64,000 nt of DNA from the NCBI RefSeq assembly GCF_014077005.1, contig NZ_JACGVC010000053.1:434001-498000 (forward strand), in the 5' to 3' direction. The stretch comes from Colwellia sp. MB3u-45 (lineage in GTDB: Bacteria > Pseudomonadota > Gammaproteobacteria > Enterobacterales > Alteromonadaceae). A program made the position numbers and the translations under genes. Positions 43,937-52,026 of the stretch are shown here, one piece after another (position 1 is the stretch's first letter; every line of letters begins with the position of its first letter). The notes under the pieces are model-generated. The model saw only the letters and a program-made list of their open reading frames with translations. It was not told the origin of the DNA and searched no databases.

Positions 43937-44503
43937 ATGCCAACTATTAATTTGCCTATTTTCCCATTGCCAATATTTTTGTTACCTCGAGGGGTAACTC
44001 GACTGCGTATTTTTGAAGCGCGTTATTTAAAAATGGTCTCGCTAGCAATGAAAAACCAAGGCTTTGTTATTTTTTCGCATGACAGAGATGAAAAAGCTAA
44101 ACCTATGTCAGTCGGCAGCTGGGTCGAAATTATTAACTTTGACCAAGGTGAAGACGGGGTATTACTGATTGACGTACGCTGTAAATGCTTAGTCGATATC
44201 AAGGCGATTACCCAAGACACTGATAAACTGCATCACGGCGTTGTCACCGCTAAAATCCATTGGCCTGATATCAGTCTAGATAAAACCACCGATAAACTGG
44301 CTAAGTCATTAGGTAAAGTTTTTATCGACAATGCTGAGTTAAATGCCTTATATCCAAAGCAACATTTTGATCAAGGCGATTGGGTGGTAGCGCGCTGGTT
44401 AGAATTGATACCGGTTAAACTTGCTGAAAAAAGTTTGTTTGTCGACAAAGATTCGTATAGCCAAGCGAAAGAACTGTTACAACGTATTATTTTATCTGAG
44501 TAG
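43937..44503 (+). CDS. LON substrate-binding (LonN) domain protein
   Basis: A 188-residue protein consisting of a stand-alone Lon N-terminal substrate-binding domain: LPIFPLPIFLLPRGVTRLRIFEARYLKMV, GVLLIDVRCKCLVDI and a C-terminal helical part with ERKLLQRIIL-like sequence. No ATPase or protease domain is present, as usual in this family; a cereblon-like adaptor role is possible. It has its own ECF-type promoter from the third repeat copy and sits directly before the sigma/anti-sigma genes. Confidence 0.85.
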   Translation: MPTINLPIFPLPIFLLPRGVTRLRIFEARYLKMVSLAMKNQGFVIFSHDRDEKAKPMSVGSWVEIINFDQGEDGVLLIDVRCKCLVDIKAITQDTDKLHHGVVTAKIHWPDISLDKTTDKLAKSLGKVFIDNAELNALYPKQHFDQGDWVVARWLELIPVKLAEKSLFVDKDSYSQAKELLQRIILSE

Positions 44504-44519
44504 AAAAGGTAAAATAATG

Positions 44520-44546
44520 TGATCTAGATCTATTTTTGTTGCGTAT
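44520..44546 (+). promoter_or_regulatory. ECF-sigma type promoter (autoregulatory) before the sigma/ChrR operon
   Basis: TGATC (44520-44524), 17 nt, CGTAT (44542-44546). The -10 is 33 nt from the sigma gene ATG. ECF sigma factors usually activate their own operon, so this site is the natural reference for the motif. Confidence 0.82.
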
Positions 44547-44579
44547 ATAAAAATATATGTCAAAAAATGGGTAAGAATT

Positions 44580-45206
44580 ATGCTGTCAGTGCATTCAGTG
44601 TTGCCAAGTCATAAGGCAAATGCTACATCTAATAACATGACTAATAAAATCAATCATCCAGAACTCTGTCAATGGCTGAAATCAATCGCTATTGATAGAG
44701 ACAAACAAGCATTTACTCAAGTGTTTAAGTTTTTTGCACCCAAAATACAGCGTATTGCGCAAAGTAAAATCAATAGTGAAGCACTCGCTGCAGAAGTTGT
44801 TCAAGACACTATGAGCAATGTCTGGCGCAAGGCGCACTTATTTGATGATAGTAAAGGGGCTGCTACTACTTGGGTTTATACTATCATGCGTAACGTTACC
44901 TTTGATCTATTACGTAAAATGAAAGCCAATAAAGAAGACAACCTCAGTGACGACATATGGCCGCTTGCTGAATTGGCAAACACTGAAGAAGAGGTGTTTA
45001 CTGACCATATTCAAAGTCGAAATTTACAAGGCATAATTGCCACGCTACCTGAAAACCAACAACAGGTAGTGAAAGGTTTCTATTTTATGGAAATGTCACA
45101 AGAGCAGCTTGCTGTTCATCTTGATTTACCACTTGGCACAATAAAATCACGACTTCGGCTTGCACTTGGCAAACTTAAGTTAAAAATAGGAGACCACAAT
45201 GATTAA
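44580..45206 (+). CDS. ECF sigma factor, ChrR-partnered (RpoE/ECF11 type)
   Basis: A 208-residue RNA polymerase sigma factor. Region 2 is about 35-105 (QAFTQVFKFFAPKIQRIA, EVVQDTMSNVWRKAHLFD, ATTWVYTIMRNVTFDLLR) and region 4 about 150-205 (IATLPENQQQVVKGFYFMEMSQEQLAVHLDLPLGTIKSRLR). The next gene, overlapping by 8 bp, is a ChrR-type zinc anti-sigma factor, placing this in the group that controls the singlet-oxygen response in Rhodobacter, Caulobacter and Vibrio. An in-frame ATG at 44637 (MTNKINH) is an alternative start closer to usual family length. Confidence 0.93.
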   Translation: MLSVHSVLPSHKANATSNNMTNKINHPELCQWLKSIAIDRDKQAFTQVFKFFAPKIQRIAQSKINSEALAAEVVQDTMSNVWRKAHLFDDSKGAATTWVYTIMRNVTFDLLRKMKANKEDNLSDDIWPLAELANTEEEVFTDHIQSRNLQGIIATLPENQQQVVKGFYFMEMSQEQLAVHLDLPLGTIKSRLRLALGKLKLKIGDHND

Positions 45207-45888
45207 ACACCACCCTAAATTTGAATTGTTACAAGGTTTTGTGGATGGTGACTTACCCGCTTCACTTGCTGCCGGTATAGCGATACATACTAACATGTGT
45301 GCTTCTTGCCAACAGAAAGTAAGCCAACTAACAGAACAAGTTGCAGAGGCCAGTTTTGAGCAGAGTTTTCATCATAAAGTTATTGTTAATGATGAGGAAA
45401 ACTTAACGGAAATCGCCGAAATGGACTTTGATGATATGATTAATCAGATTACCGCTTCTGATGACGTTGCACCAACAAAAGCCTTCTATGATGAACGTTC
45501 AATTAACTTTAAAGGTATGCAGTACACTTTACCCAGTGCCTTGCGCAATATTGAGTTAGGTAAAACTGCACAAATAGGTAAATTATCACGCGCACGGTTA
45601 AATTTAGGCGAAGGTGAAATTCATACTAATTTATTGCATATAGGGCCTGGGGGTTCGATACCTGAACACACCCATAAAGGTTTTGAGCTCACACTCTTAC
45701 TAGCTGGTACCTTTGCTGATGCACAAGGTCAATATGTGGCAGGCGATTTTATTATGCTTGATAAACGCGATCAGCATCAGCCAGCTACCGAAGATGGTTG
45801 TCTTTGTTATACCGTGGCTAATGATGCACTGCACTTTACCCAAGGTATAAATAAGTTACTGAACCCTATTGGTGCTTTCATTTACTAA
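45199..45888 (+). CDS. chrR: ChrR-type anti-sigma factor with cupin sensor domain
   Basis: A 229-residue zinc-binding anti-sigma factor. The N-terminal ZAS domain has His5 (or His4), His30, Cys34 and Cys37 in HTNMCASC, matching the ligand pattern of Rhodobacter ChrR. The C-terminal cupin (about 105-215) has the EHTHKGFELTLLLAG and DQHQPATEDGC motifs. It holds the sigma factor inactive until singlet oxygen or organic peroxides act through the cupin domain. It overlaps the sigma gene by 8 bp and is followed after 11 bp by the DUF523/DUF1722 gene. Confidence 0.93.
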   Translation: MIKHHPKFELLQGFVDGDLPASLAAGIAIHTNMCASCQQKVSQLTEQVAEASFEQSFHHKVIVNDEENLTEIAEMDFDDMINQITASDDVAPTKAFYDERSINFKGMQYTLPSALRNIELGKTAQIGKLSRARLNLGEGEIHTNLLHIGPGGSIPEHTHKGFELTLLLAGTFADAQGQYVAGDFIMLDKRDQHQPATEDGCLCYTVANDALHFTQGINKLLNPIGAFIY

Positions 45889-45899
45889 TTGAGCTGGCT

Positions 45900-46859
45900 A
45901 TGTATAAAGAATTCGAAAAAGCAGATGTTATTATTGGCATTAGTGCATGCTTAATAGGTGAAAAAGTCAGGTTTGATGCCAGTAACAAACCGTCAAATTT
46001 TTGCATAAAAGAACTTGGTCAGCATGTTACTTTTAAAGCCTACTGCCCTGAAGTGGCGGTTGGCCTACCCGTACCTAGGCCCACTATACGTTTGATTAAA
46101 GATGATCAAATGATAAAAGTGTCGCGTCCAGATGGCTCGGGCGATGTAACGAGCGCCATAAAAGCTTACGGTAAAAAAATAGCCTCCCTGTCTAAAAACC
46201 TCAGTGGTTATGTGTTTTGTGCTAAAAGTCCAACTTGCGGCATGGAACGCGTTAAAGTGTATTCACCTACCGGCAATCAGCTACAAGTCCAAGGTGTTGG
46301 GGTTTTTTCACGAGAGATCATGAAAGCAAATCCGCTGCTACCTTGCGAAGAAAATGGTCGCTTGAATGATCCCATTATCAGAGAAAACTTTGTTGCACGG
46401 GTATTCGCTTATCGCCATTGGTTAGCATTGGTTGAATCTGGCATCACTAAGCATAAATTGACCAGTTTTCATGCCCAATATAAATATACCTTGATGAGTC
46501 ATGACTTTGTTGCGAGCAAGCAATTAGGGCGTTTGTTAGCCAGTGCTGATATGGCGCTGGAGCAAATGGCTGAGCAATATATCTCTGGCTTAATGGCCGC
46601 ATTAACGCTAAAAGCAACCCGTAAAAACCATGCTAATACGCTATCGCACATTCAAGGCTATTTTTCTACGCACTTGGACAGAATGCAACGCAAAGAGTTA
46701 TCCGAACAAATTGATGCTTACCGTTCAGGCTTAATGCCATTAGTGGTGCCACTGACCTTGATTAAGCATTATTTATTAGCGCACCCTAATTCTTATTTAG
46801 CTCAACAGTCATATTTGAATCCTTATCCTGAGTCGTTAAAACTCAGATACGGTTATTAA
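45900..46859 (+). CDS. DUF523-DUF1722 protein (YbgA family)
   Basis: A 319-residue protein with two parts: DUF523 (about 12-160; GISACLIGEKVRFDASNK and FCAKSPTCGMERVKVY, with conserved cysteines) and DUF1722 (about 190-305; HKLTSFHAQYKYTLMSHD, then KRKELSEQIDAYR-type sequence). The biochemical role is not known, though the cysteines suggest metal or cluster binding. It is third in the sigma-ChrR operon and immediately precedes photolyase, an arrangement common in Vibrio-type photolyase clusters. Confidence 0.9.
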   Translation: MYKEFEKADVIIGISACLIGEKVRFDASNKPSNFCIKELGQHVTFKAYCPEVAVGLPVPRPTIRLIKDDQMIKVSRPDGSGDVTSAIKAYGKKIASLSKNLSGYVFCAKSPTCGMERVKVYSPTGNQLQVQGVGVFSREIMKANPLLPCEENGRLNDPIIRENFVARVFAYRHWLALVESGITKHKLTSFHAQYKYTLMSHDFVASKQLGRLLASADMALEQMAEQYISGLMAALTLKATRKNHANTLSHIQGYFSTHLDRMQRKELSEQIDAYRSGLMPLVVPLTLIKHYLLAHPNSYLAQQSYLNPYPESLKLRYGY

Positions 46860-46992
46860 TACCCATTTCATTCATTAGGTGGTCTACTTTATACGCAGGA
46901 AAAATGGCCAAATATAAGGCATTTATTTAATAGCTAGTTGTGCTAATTATTAAATAAATAACGCCGTAGTTGATTATTTTAACCAGTAAAAA

Positions 46993-47019
46993 TGATCAGA
47001 TAATGAGTGAGATTGGTAT
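46993..47019 (+). promoter_or_regulatory. ECF-sigma type promoter before photolyase
   Basis: TGATC (46993-46997), 17 nt, GGTAT (47015-47019): one mismatch to the motif. The -10 is 27 nt from the photolyase start, in line with the other sites. Confidence 0.72.
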
Positions 47020-47046
47020 AACATAGTTAATTATTAAGGAACGTCC

Positions 47047-48447
47047 TTGTTACTTTGGTTTCGCAACGATATAAGAATTCACGATAATCCCGCCTTAGAT
47101 TATTTTCTTGAACAACATAAGGGGGTTGACCCCGCTCAGGCGATATTTTTTGTCAGTGAAAAACAGTGGTTAGCTCATGATTGGTCAACAATAAAAATTG
47201 ATTTTATAAAACGTCATGTCAATGCACTCGCCGAGCAGCTGTTAGCTTTAAATGTTAGTTTACAGGTTGTTCATTGTGATGATTTTTCTGAGCAAGTTTC
47301 ATTTTTAAAAAATTATTGCCAGCAACATAATGTTAGCGAAGTGGTGGCTAATAAAGAGTTAGAAGTTAATGAAAACCAACGCGATAAGTCTTGTCTTGAG
47401 CAAGGTATTCCACTACGCATGTTTGAAAGTGATGTTATCGTTGAAAAAGGTAAAGTGCTAAATAAAAGTGGTGAAATGTATAAGGTGTTTACCCCGTTTA
47501 AACGCGCTTGGTTAACTTATGTAAAACAGCATAGTTTTCCTTACCTTGGTAAGCCTAGCCCTAAAGATTCAACCACGCCAAACAGCCAAGCAGCGCTGAC
47601 ATTAAACACGCCTTTACACTGTTCTAATGAATCGGCGGCATGGCCTTTGGCTGAACAAGTTGAACAAGAAGTTATTCCTGACTTTTACCGATATAAAGTG
47701 GCGGGTTACGGACAAAAACGTGATTTTCCTGCCATTAAAGCAACCTCTGGCTTATCACCTTATTTAGCGATAGGTGCGATTAGTCCACGCTATTTACTGC
47801 TGTTATTTATCCAACGTTTTCCTGATATTTTAGTCGCGTCAGACAGTGAGGAATTTACTTGGCTAAATGAGCTAATATGGCGAGAGTTTTATCGAAATTT
47901 AGTTTTTCATCAACAGAGTTTATCTAAACATCAATGCTTTAATCCTAAATACCGCACTATGATTTGGCCTAATGACCCCGAGTTATTCCAGGCATGGTGT
48001 CAAGGAAAAACCGGCTACCCTTTGGTTGATGCTGCCATGAGGCAACTTAATCAAACAGGCTGGATGCATAATCGACTGCGTATGGTGGTAGCGAGCTTTT
48101 TGACTAAGCATTTACTTATTGATTGGCGCTGGGGAGAAAAATACTTCATGCAGCAGCTTATTGATGGTGATCTTGCATCTAATAACGGTGGTTGGCAATG
48201 GGCGGCAAGTACCGGTTGTGATGCACAGCCTTATTTTCGTGTATTTAACCCGATTAGACAAAGCGAAAGGTTTGATCCAAAAGGCACCTTTATTCGTAAA
48301 TATATGCCAGAGCTGGCGAAATTACCTGATAAAGAGATCCATTTTCCACACCAATACATGGCTAAAGAAAAGTTATCATCTTATTGGCCAGCCATAGTAG
48401 ATCACAAGCAAGCTAGGTTAGCTGCTCTTGAGTTTTATAGGGTGTGA
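47047..48447 (+). CDS. phrB: Deoxyribodipyrimidine photolyase (class I CPD)
   Basis: A 466-residue FAD-dependent DNA repair enzyme that splits UV-induced cyclobutane dimers using light. The N-terminal antenna domain starts LLWFRNDIRIHDNPALDYF. The FAD domain has KATSGLSPYLAIGAISPR, ELIWREFYRNL, RQLNQTGWMHNRLRMVVASFLTKHL and NNGGWQWAASTGCDAQPYFR, all close to bacterial CPD photolyases. The start is TTG at 47047 with AAGGA 6 nt upstream; no better ATG exists. A one-mismatch ECF-type promoter lies just upstream, consistent with light-stress control. Confidence 0.95.
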   Translation: MLLWFRNDIRIHDNPALDYFLEQHKGVDPAQAIFFVSEKQWLAHDWSTIKIDFIKRHVNALAEQLLALNVSLQVVHCDDFSEQVSFLKNYCQQHNVSEVVANKELEVNENQRDKSCLEQGIPLRMFESDVIVEKGKVLNKSGEMYKVFTPFKRAWLTYVKQHSFPYLGKPSPKDSTTPNSQAALTLNTPLHCSNESAAWPLAEQVEQEVIPDFYRYKVAGYGQKRDFPAIKATSGLSPYLAIGAISPRYLLLLFIQRFPDILVASDSEEFTWLNELIWREFYRNLVFHQQSLSKHQCFNPKYRTMIWPNDPELFQAWCQGKTGYPLVDAAMRQLNQTGWMHNRLRMVVASFLTKHLLIDWRWGEKYFMQQLIDGDLASNNGGWQWAASTGCDAQPYFRVFNPIRQSERFDPKGTFIRKYMPELAKLPDKEIHFPHQYMAKEKLSSYWPAIVDHKQARLAALEFYRV

Positions 48448-48554
48448 TCGTCATTAGGTATTAATGTTCAGTCTTGAGCAATACAAATGTGTTGTTGAAA
48501 TTTTAGCCTGATTACTTATGCTGAAATAAAGCTGAGGCATTAATTTAGCCTAAG

Positions 48555-48581
48555 TAATCCAATAGCTATTATTTTTCGCAT
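48555..48581 (+). promoter_or_regulatory. Weak ECF-sigma-like element before the NTF2-like gene
   Basis: TAATC (48555-48559), 17 nt, CGCAT (48577-48581): two mismatches to the motif but the same spacing, with the -10 35 nt before the start at 48617. Confidence 0.4.
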
Positions 48582-48616
48582 AAGGGACTAATGTGACGAT
48601 AAAATAAAGAGTATTT

Positions 48617-49096
48617 ATGTCAAATAAAAATGTTACGCAAGCGGCTAAATTTAGTGCTCAACCCCAAGATGCAGTGTGGTTAGCTAAATTTATTGATACC
48701 TACCAAAAGCTCTCAACTGATAATTTGCAGTTGCTAGCTGACGTTTACCACCAAGACATTGTATTTATTGACCCGATGCACCAACTAACAGGCTTTAAGC
48801 AGTTAGAAAAATACTTTAAGCAACTTTATCAAAAGCTGAGTTATTGTGAGTTTACAATTGAACACGTTATAGCGCATGACTCTGAGGCGGCTATTTACTG
48901 GCAAATGAGTTACCAACACCCGCGCTTAAATTCAGGTGACATTGTCACTGTGCAAGGTAGTTCACATCTTAAAGGCGTTGGCGATAAGGTTGTTTATCAT
49001 CGAGATTACCTGGATTTAGGTGCTATGCTTTACGAGCAATTACCTTTGTTGGGTCGGATTATTCGCTCGCTTAAAAATAGGGCTGCAAACGCATGA
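48617..49096 (+). CDS. NTF2/SnoaL-like protein
   Basis: A 159-residue protein with the NTF2-like cone fold pattern: FIDTYQKLSTDNLQLLADVYHQDIVFIDPMH, LEKYFKQLYQKLSYCEFTIEHV, and a late strand GDKVVYHRDYLDLGAMLYEQLPLLGRIIRSLK. The family includes small hydrolases, isomerases and binding proteins; no activity can be assigned. It begins the tightly packed five-gene run to CFA synthase, overlapping the SDR gene by 4 bp. Confidence 0.85.
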   Translation: MSNKNVTQAAKFSAQPQDAVWLAKFIDTYQKLSTDNLQLLADVYHQDIVFIDPMHQLTGFKQLEKYFKQLYQKLSYCEFTIEHVIAHDSEAAIYWQMSYQHPRLNSGDIVTVQGSSHLKGVGDKVVYHRDYLDLGAMLYEQLPLLGRIIRSLKNRAANA

Positions 49097-49890
49097 ATAT
49101 AAAACCTACCATTCTGATCACAGGCGCTACTTCTGGCATAGGCGAGTCATTGTTACAGCACTATTTAGCCCATGACTATCAAGTTATTGCTTGTGGCCGT
49201 AATCAAGAAAAGCTTAAACAATTAGCCACTGATAATGCCAATGTTGTTCCTATTGCTTTTGATATCACTGATAAAGAACAGATCCGTGCCGCAGCAAATA
49301 AAATTAGCGCTATAGAGCGCATTGATATTTTAATGCTTAATGCGGGTGATTGTCGTTATATTGATAATGCTAAAGCCTTTGATGGTGAATTGTTTGCTAG
49401 CGTTATAGCGACAAACCTGCAATCTCTGGGCTATTTGCTCGAGTACTTTTTGCCAAAAGTTAACGCGGGTGGGCAAGTCGTATTTGTCAGTTCTAGTGCA
49501 ACGTTATTGCCCTTTCCACGGGCAGAGGCTTATGGCGCTTCTAAGGCTGGAATTGATTATTTAGCCAAAAGCTTACGGCTGGATTTAAAAGCAGAAAATA
49601 TAGCAGTTACCCTAGTTCATCCTGGATTTATTAAAACGCCATTAACCGATAAAAATGACTTTGCTATGCCGTTTTTATTGACCAGTGAGCAAGCGGCCAG
49701 TCGTATTTACCAAGGTGTTAGTGCCCGGAAAAGCTACCTGCATTTCCCTAAAAGGTTAACCTTGACCATGAAATTATTCGCACTGCTGCCAGATTTTATT
49801 TGGCAAAGTATTGCTTTAAAAAATGAGAAAGCTTTAAGCAATGAAAAAGCCTTAAAGCAAGAGAAAGAGTTAAGGAATGACAAAAAATGA
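49093..49890 (+). CDS. Short-chain dehydrogenase/reductase of the photolyase-CFA cluster
   Basis: A 265-residue SDR with TGATSGIGESL (residues 8-18), LNAGDC for NNAG, and the catalytic set SSSATL with YGASKAGIDY. VHPGFIKTPLTDKND follows. The C-terminus is an unusual charged stretch with a heptad-like NEKAL repeat. The substrate is unknown; the neighbours (amine-oxidase-like FAD protein, DUF1365, CFA synthase) suggest lipid modification. It overlaps the genes on both sides by 4 bp. Confidence 0.9.
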   Translation: MNIKPTILITGATSGIGESLLQHYLAHDYQVIACGRNQEKLKQLATDNANVVPIAFDITDKEQIRAAANKISAIERIDILMLNAGDCRYIDNAKAFDGELFASVIATNLQSLGYLLEYFLPKVNAGGQVVFVSSSATLLPFPRAEAYGASKAGIDYLAKSLRLDLKAENIAVTLVHPGFIKTPLTDKNDFAMPFLLTSEQAASRIYQGVSARKSYLHFPKRLTLTMKLFALLPDFIWQSIALKNEKALSNEKALKQEKELRNDKK

Positions 49891-51170
49891 AACGTATCGC
49901 CATTATAGGTGCCGGTGTCTCGGGTTTAACCACAGCTTATTTATTATCAAAAAAGCATCAAGTCAGTGTTTTTGAAAAGTCTGCTCATATTGGCGGACAT
50001 ACCGCGACAGTTGATGTTGAGTTGGAAGGTCAGTCTTATGCCATTGATACTGGGTTTATTGTCTTTAATAATAAAACCTACCCAAATTATTTAGCATTAC
50101 TAGACGAAATTGGTGTCGGTAAGCAAGAAACAGAAATGAGTTTCTCAGTGCATAACTCAGCGACAGGCATGGAATACAATGGCCATAATCTCGATACCTT
50201 GTTTGCTCAACGCCGTAATATATTCAACCCTAAGTTTTGGTGGTTAGTTAAAGAAATTCTCCGATTTAATAAGCTGTGTAAGCAAAGTTATCAAGCGAAA
50301 AACTATCAGGACAGCCTAACCTTAGGTGAGTTTTTACAAGCAAATAAATTCAGTGACTACTTCGCTGAACACTATGTTTTACCTATGGGAGCGGCTATTT
50401 GGTCTAGCTCTTTGGCGCAGATGCAAGTATTGCAATTTCATTTTTTTGTTAAGTTTTTTCATAATCATGGTTTATTGAATATCGCTGATCGTCCACAGTG
50501 GTATGTAGTGCCCAAAGGTTCAAGAAGTTACTTAGCGCCACTGTGTAAGCCCTTTGCTGACAATATCCACCTTAATGCGGATATTACCGCGGTGACTCGG
50601 GAAAACAACGCAGTGCAGTTACATTTTGCCAATGGTGAAAGTCAAACCTTCGATGAAGTGGTTTTAGCCTGTCATTCAGATCAAGCTTTGGCATTACTCG
50701 CTGATGCTAGTGAGCAAGAGCAAAAAATACTAGCTGCTATACCCTATAGCGCAAACTCAGTGGTGTTACATACCGATATTAATTTATTACCAAAAAGAAA
50801 AAAAGCTTGGGCGAGTTGGAACTATCAATTGAGTGCTAACAGAACTAAACCCGCTAGTGTTACTTACAATATGAATATTTTGCAGGGCTTGAACGCCAAG
50901 CACACGTTTTGCGTCACCTTAAATCAGCGTGAAGATATTGATCCAAGTAAAATTTTACGCGAATTTACTTATCACCATCCGGTGTTCTCAACCAGCTCTA
51001 TTAACGCCCAAGAGCAACGCTCAGCAATATGTGGTAAGCAAAACACTCATTTTGCTGGTGCCTATTGGTATAGCGGCTTTCATGAAGACGGAGTTAGAAG
51101 TGCGGTAGATGTTGGGCAGCGATTTGATTGTTATTTACAAAAGAATCAGCCGGAACATCACGATGGTTAA
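49887..51170 (+). CDS. FAD-dependent amine-oxidase-like oxidoreductase
   Basis: A 427-residue flavoprotein with an N-terminal dinucleotide motif GAGVSGLTTAYLLSKKHQV (residues 7-25) and FEKSAHIGGHTATVDVE, typical of the amine oxidase/phytoene desaturase group. IDTGFIVFNNKTYPNYL and a late GAYWYSGFHEDGVRSAVDVG flavin segment are characteristic of the family linked to CFA synthase and DUF1365 genes. It may introduce or remove double bonds in a lipid, as proposed for the UfaD/CFA-type clusters. Its gene overlaps the SDR gene by 4 bp and the DUF1365 gene by 8 bp. Confidence 0.9.
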   Translation: MKRIAIIGAGVSGLTTAYLLSKKHQVSVFEKSAHIGGHTATVDVELEGQSYAIDTGFIVFNNKTYPNYLALLDEIGVGKQETEMSFSVHNSATGMEYNGHNLDTLFAQRRNIFNPKFWWLVKEILRFNKLCKQSYQAKNYQDSLTLGEFLQANKFSDYFAEHYVLPMGAAIWSSSLAQMQVLQFHFFVKFFHNHGLLNIADRPQWYVVPKGSRSYLAPLCKPFADNIHLNADITAVTRENNAVQLHFANGESQTFDEVVLACHSDQALALLADASEQEQKILAAIPYSANSVVLHTDINLLPKRKKAWASWNYQLSANRTKPASVTYNMNILQGLNAKHTFCVTLNQREDIDPSKILREFTYHHPVFSTSSINAQEQRSAICGKQNTHFAGAYWYSGFHEDGVRSAVDVGQRFDCYLQKNQPEHHDG

Positions 51171-51996
51171 GCCTTCAACACATAATCACATTTATCGTGG
51201 CCAGATAACTCATCGACGATTCACACCAAAGTCGCACAGCTTTAGTTACCAACTATATATGCTGGCACTAGACGTTGATGAGATGCAAGCTAAGCAAAGT
51301 CCAAAAGGTATTTTTGGCTTTTCTTGGTTTAATCTCTTGAGGTTTAAAGAAAATGATTACCTTAGAGATGAACCAGAATGCCTTAAGCAGCGTATAGTGA
51401 ATAAAGTACATGCTTTATCCAGTGGTGAAGCATCTTGTGATGCAGATATAAGTCGCATCACCATGTTAGTTCAAGTTAGGTGTTTAGGGCTATATTTTAG
51501 TCCGGCAAATTTTTATTTTTGTTATAACGCTGATGAAGTTTGTACGCAAGTGTTGGTCGAAGTCAGTAATACACCATGGAATGAAAGGCATTATTATTTA
51601 GTGCCGCTAGCAAGTAGTGATATTAACGTCCCAGATTTAGCGCCACATGTAACGGATAAAAACTTCCAAGTATCGCCTTTTATGGATTTAAATATGTGCT
51701 ATAAATGGCTGATTAAGCCGCCAATGGCCGATAGCTCAACATTATTAGTGCATATAGAGAATCACAGTAACACTGTTAATGATAATGGCAGTGAGGTAAG
51801 TACGGGCGAAAAAATATTTGATGTAACCATGAAATTAACCAAAGCGCCTTTTTCGAGGGCGTCGTTATGGCAACTCTGGTTTAATATGCCCGTGATGACC
51901 TTAAAAATAGTGTTGGGCATATATTGGCAAGCCATGAAGCTCTTCTGGAAACGTATACCCTTTATTGGTTATCAACAAGGTAAGCCGAAAAGGTAA
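51163..51996 (+). CDS. DUF1365-family protein
   Basis: A 277-residue protein of the DUF1365 family: HNHIYRGQITHRRFTPKSHSF then FSYQLYMLALDVDE, WFNLLRFKENDYL, and LVEVSNTPWNERHYYLV and FQVSPFMDLNMCYKW. I start it at the ATG at 51163 (MVKPSTHN), which has GGA 8 nt upstream; an earlier in-frame ATG at 51109 lies well inside the previous gene. The family is always found next to the FAD oxidoreductase and CFA synthase and may take part in fatty-acid modification (11-methyl furan fatty acid type pathways), an inference from other species. Confidence 0.9.
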   Translation: MVKPSTHNHIYRGQITHRRFTPKSHSFSYQLYMLALDVDEMQAKQSPKGIFGFSWFNLLRFKENDYLRDEPECLKQRIVNKVHALSSGEASCDADISRITMLVQVRCLGLYFSPANFYFCYNADEVCTQVLVEVSNTPWNERHYYLVPLASSDINVPDLAPHVTDKNFQVSPFMDLNMCYKWLIKPPMADSSTLLVHIENHSNTVNDNGSEVSTGEKIFDVTMKLTKAPFSRASLWQLWFNMPVMTLKIVLGIYWQAMKLFWKRIPFIGYQQGKPKR

Positions 51997-52026
51997 ACCA
52001 AAAAAACTTAAAGCAGGAGTTTAGTG

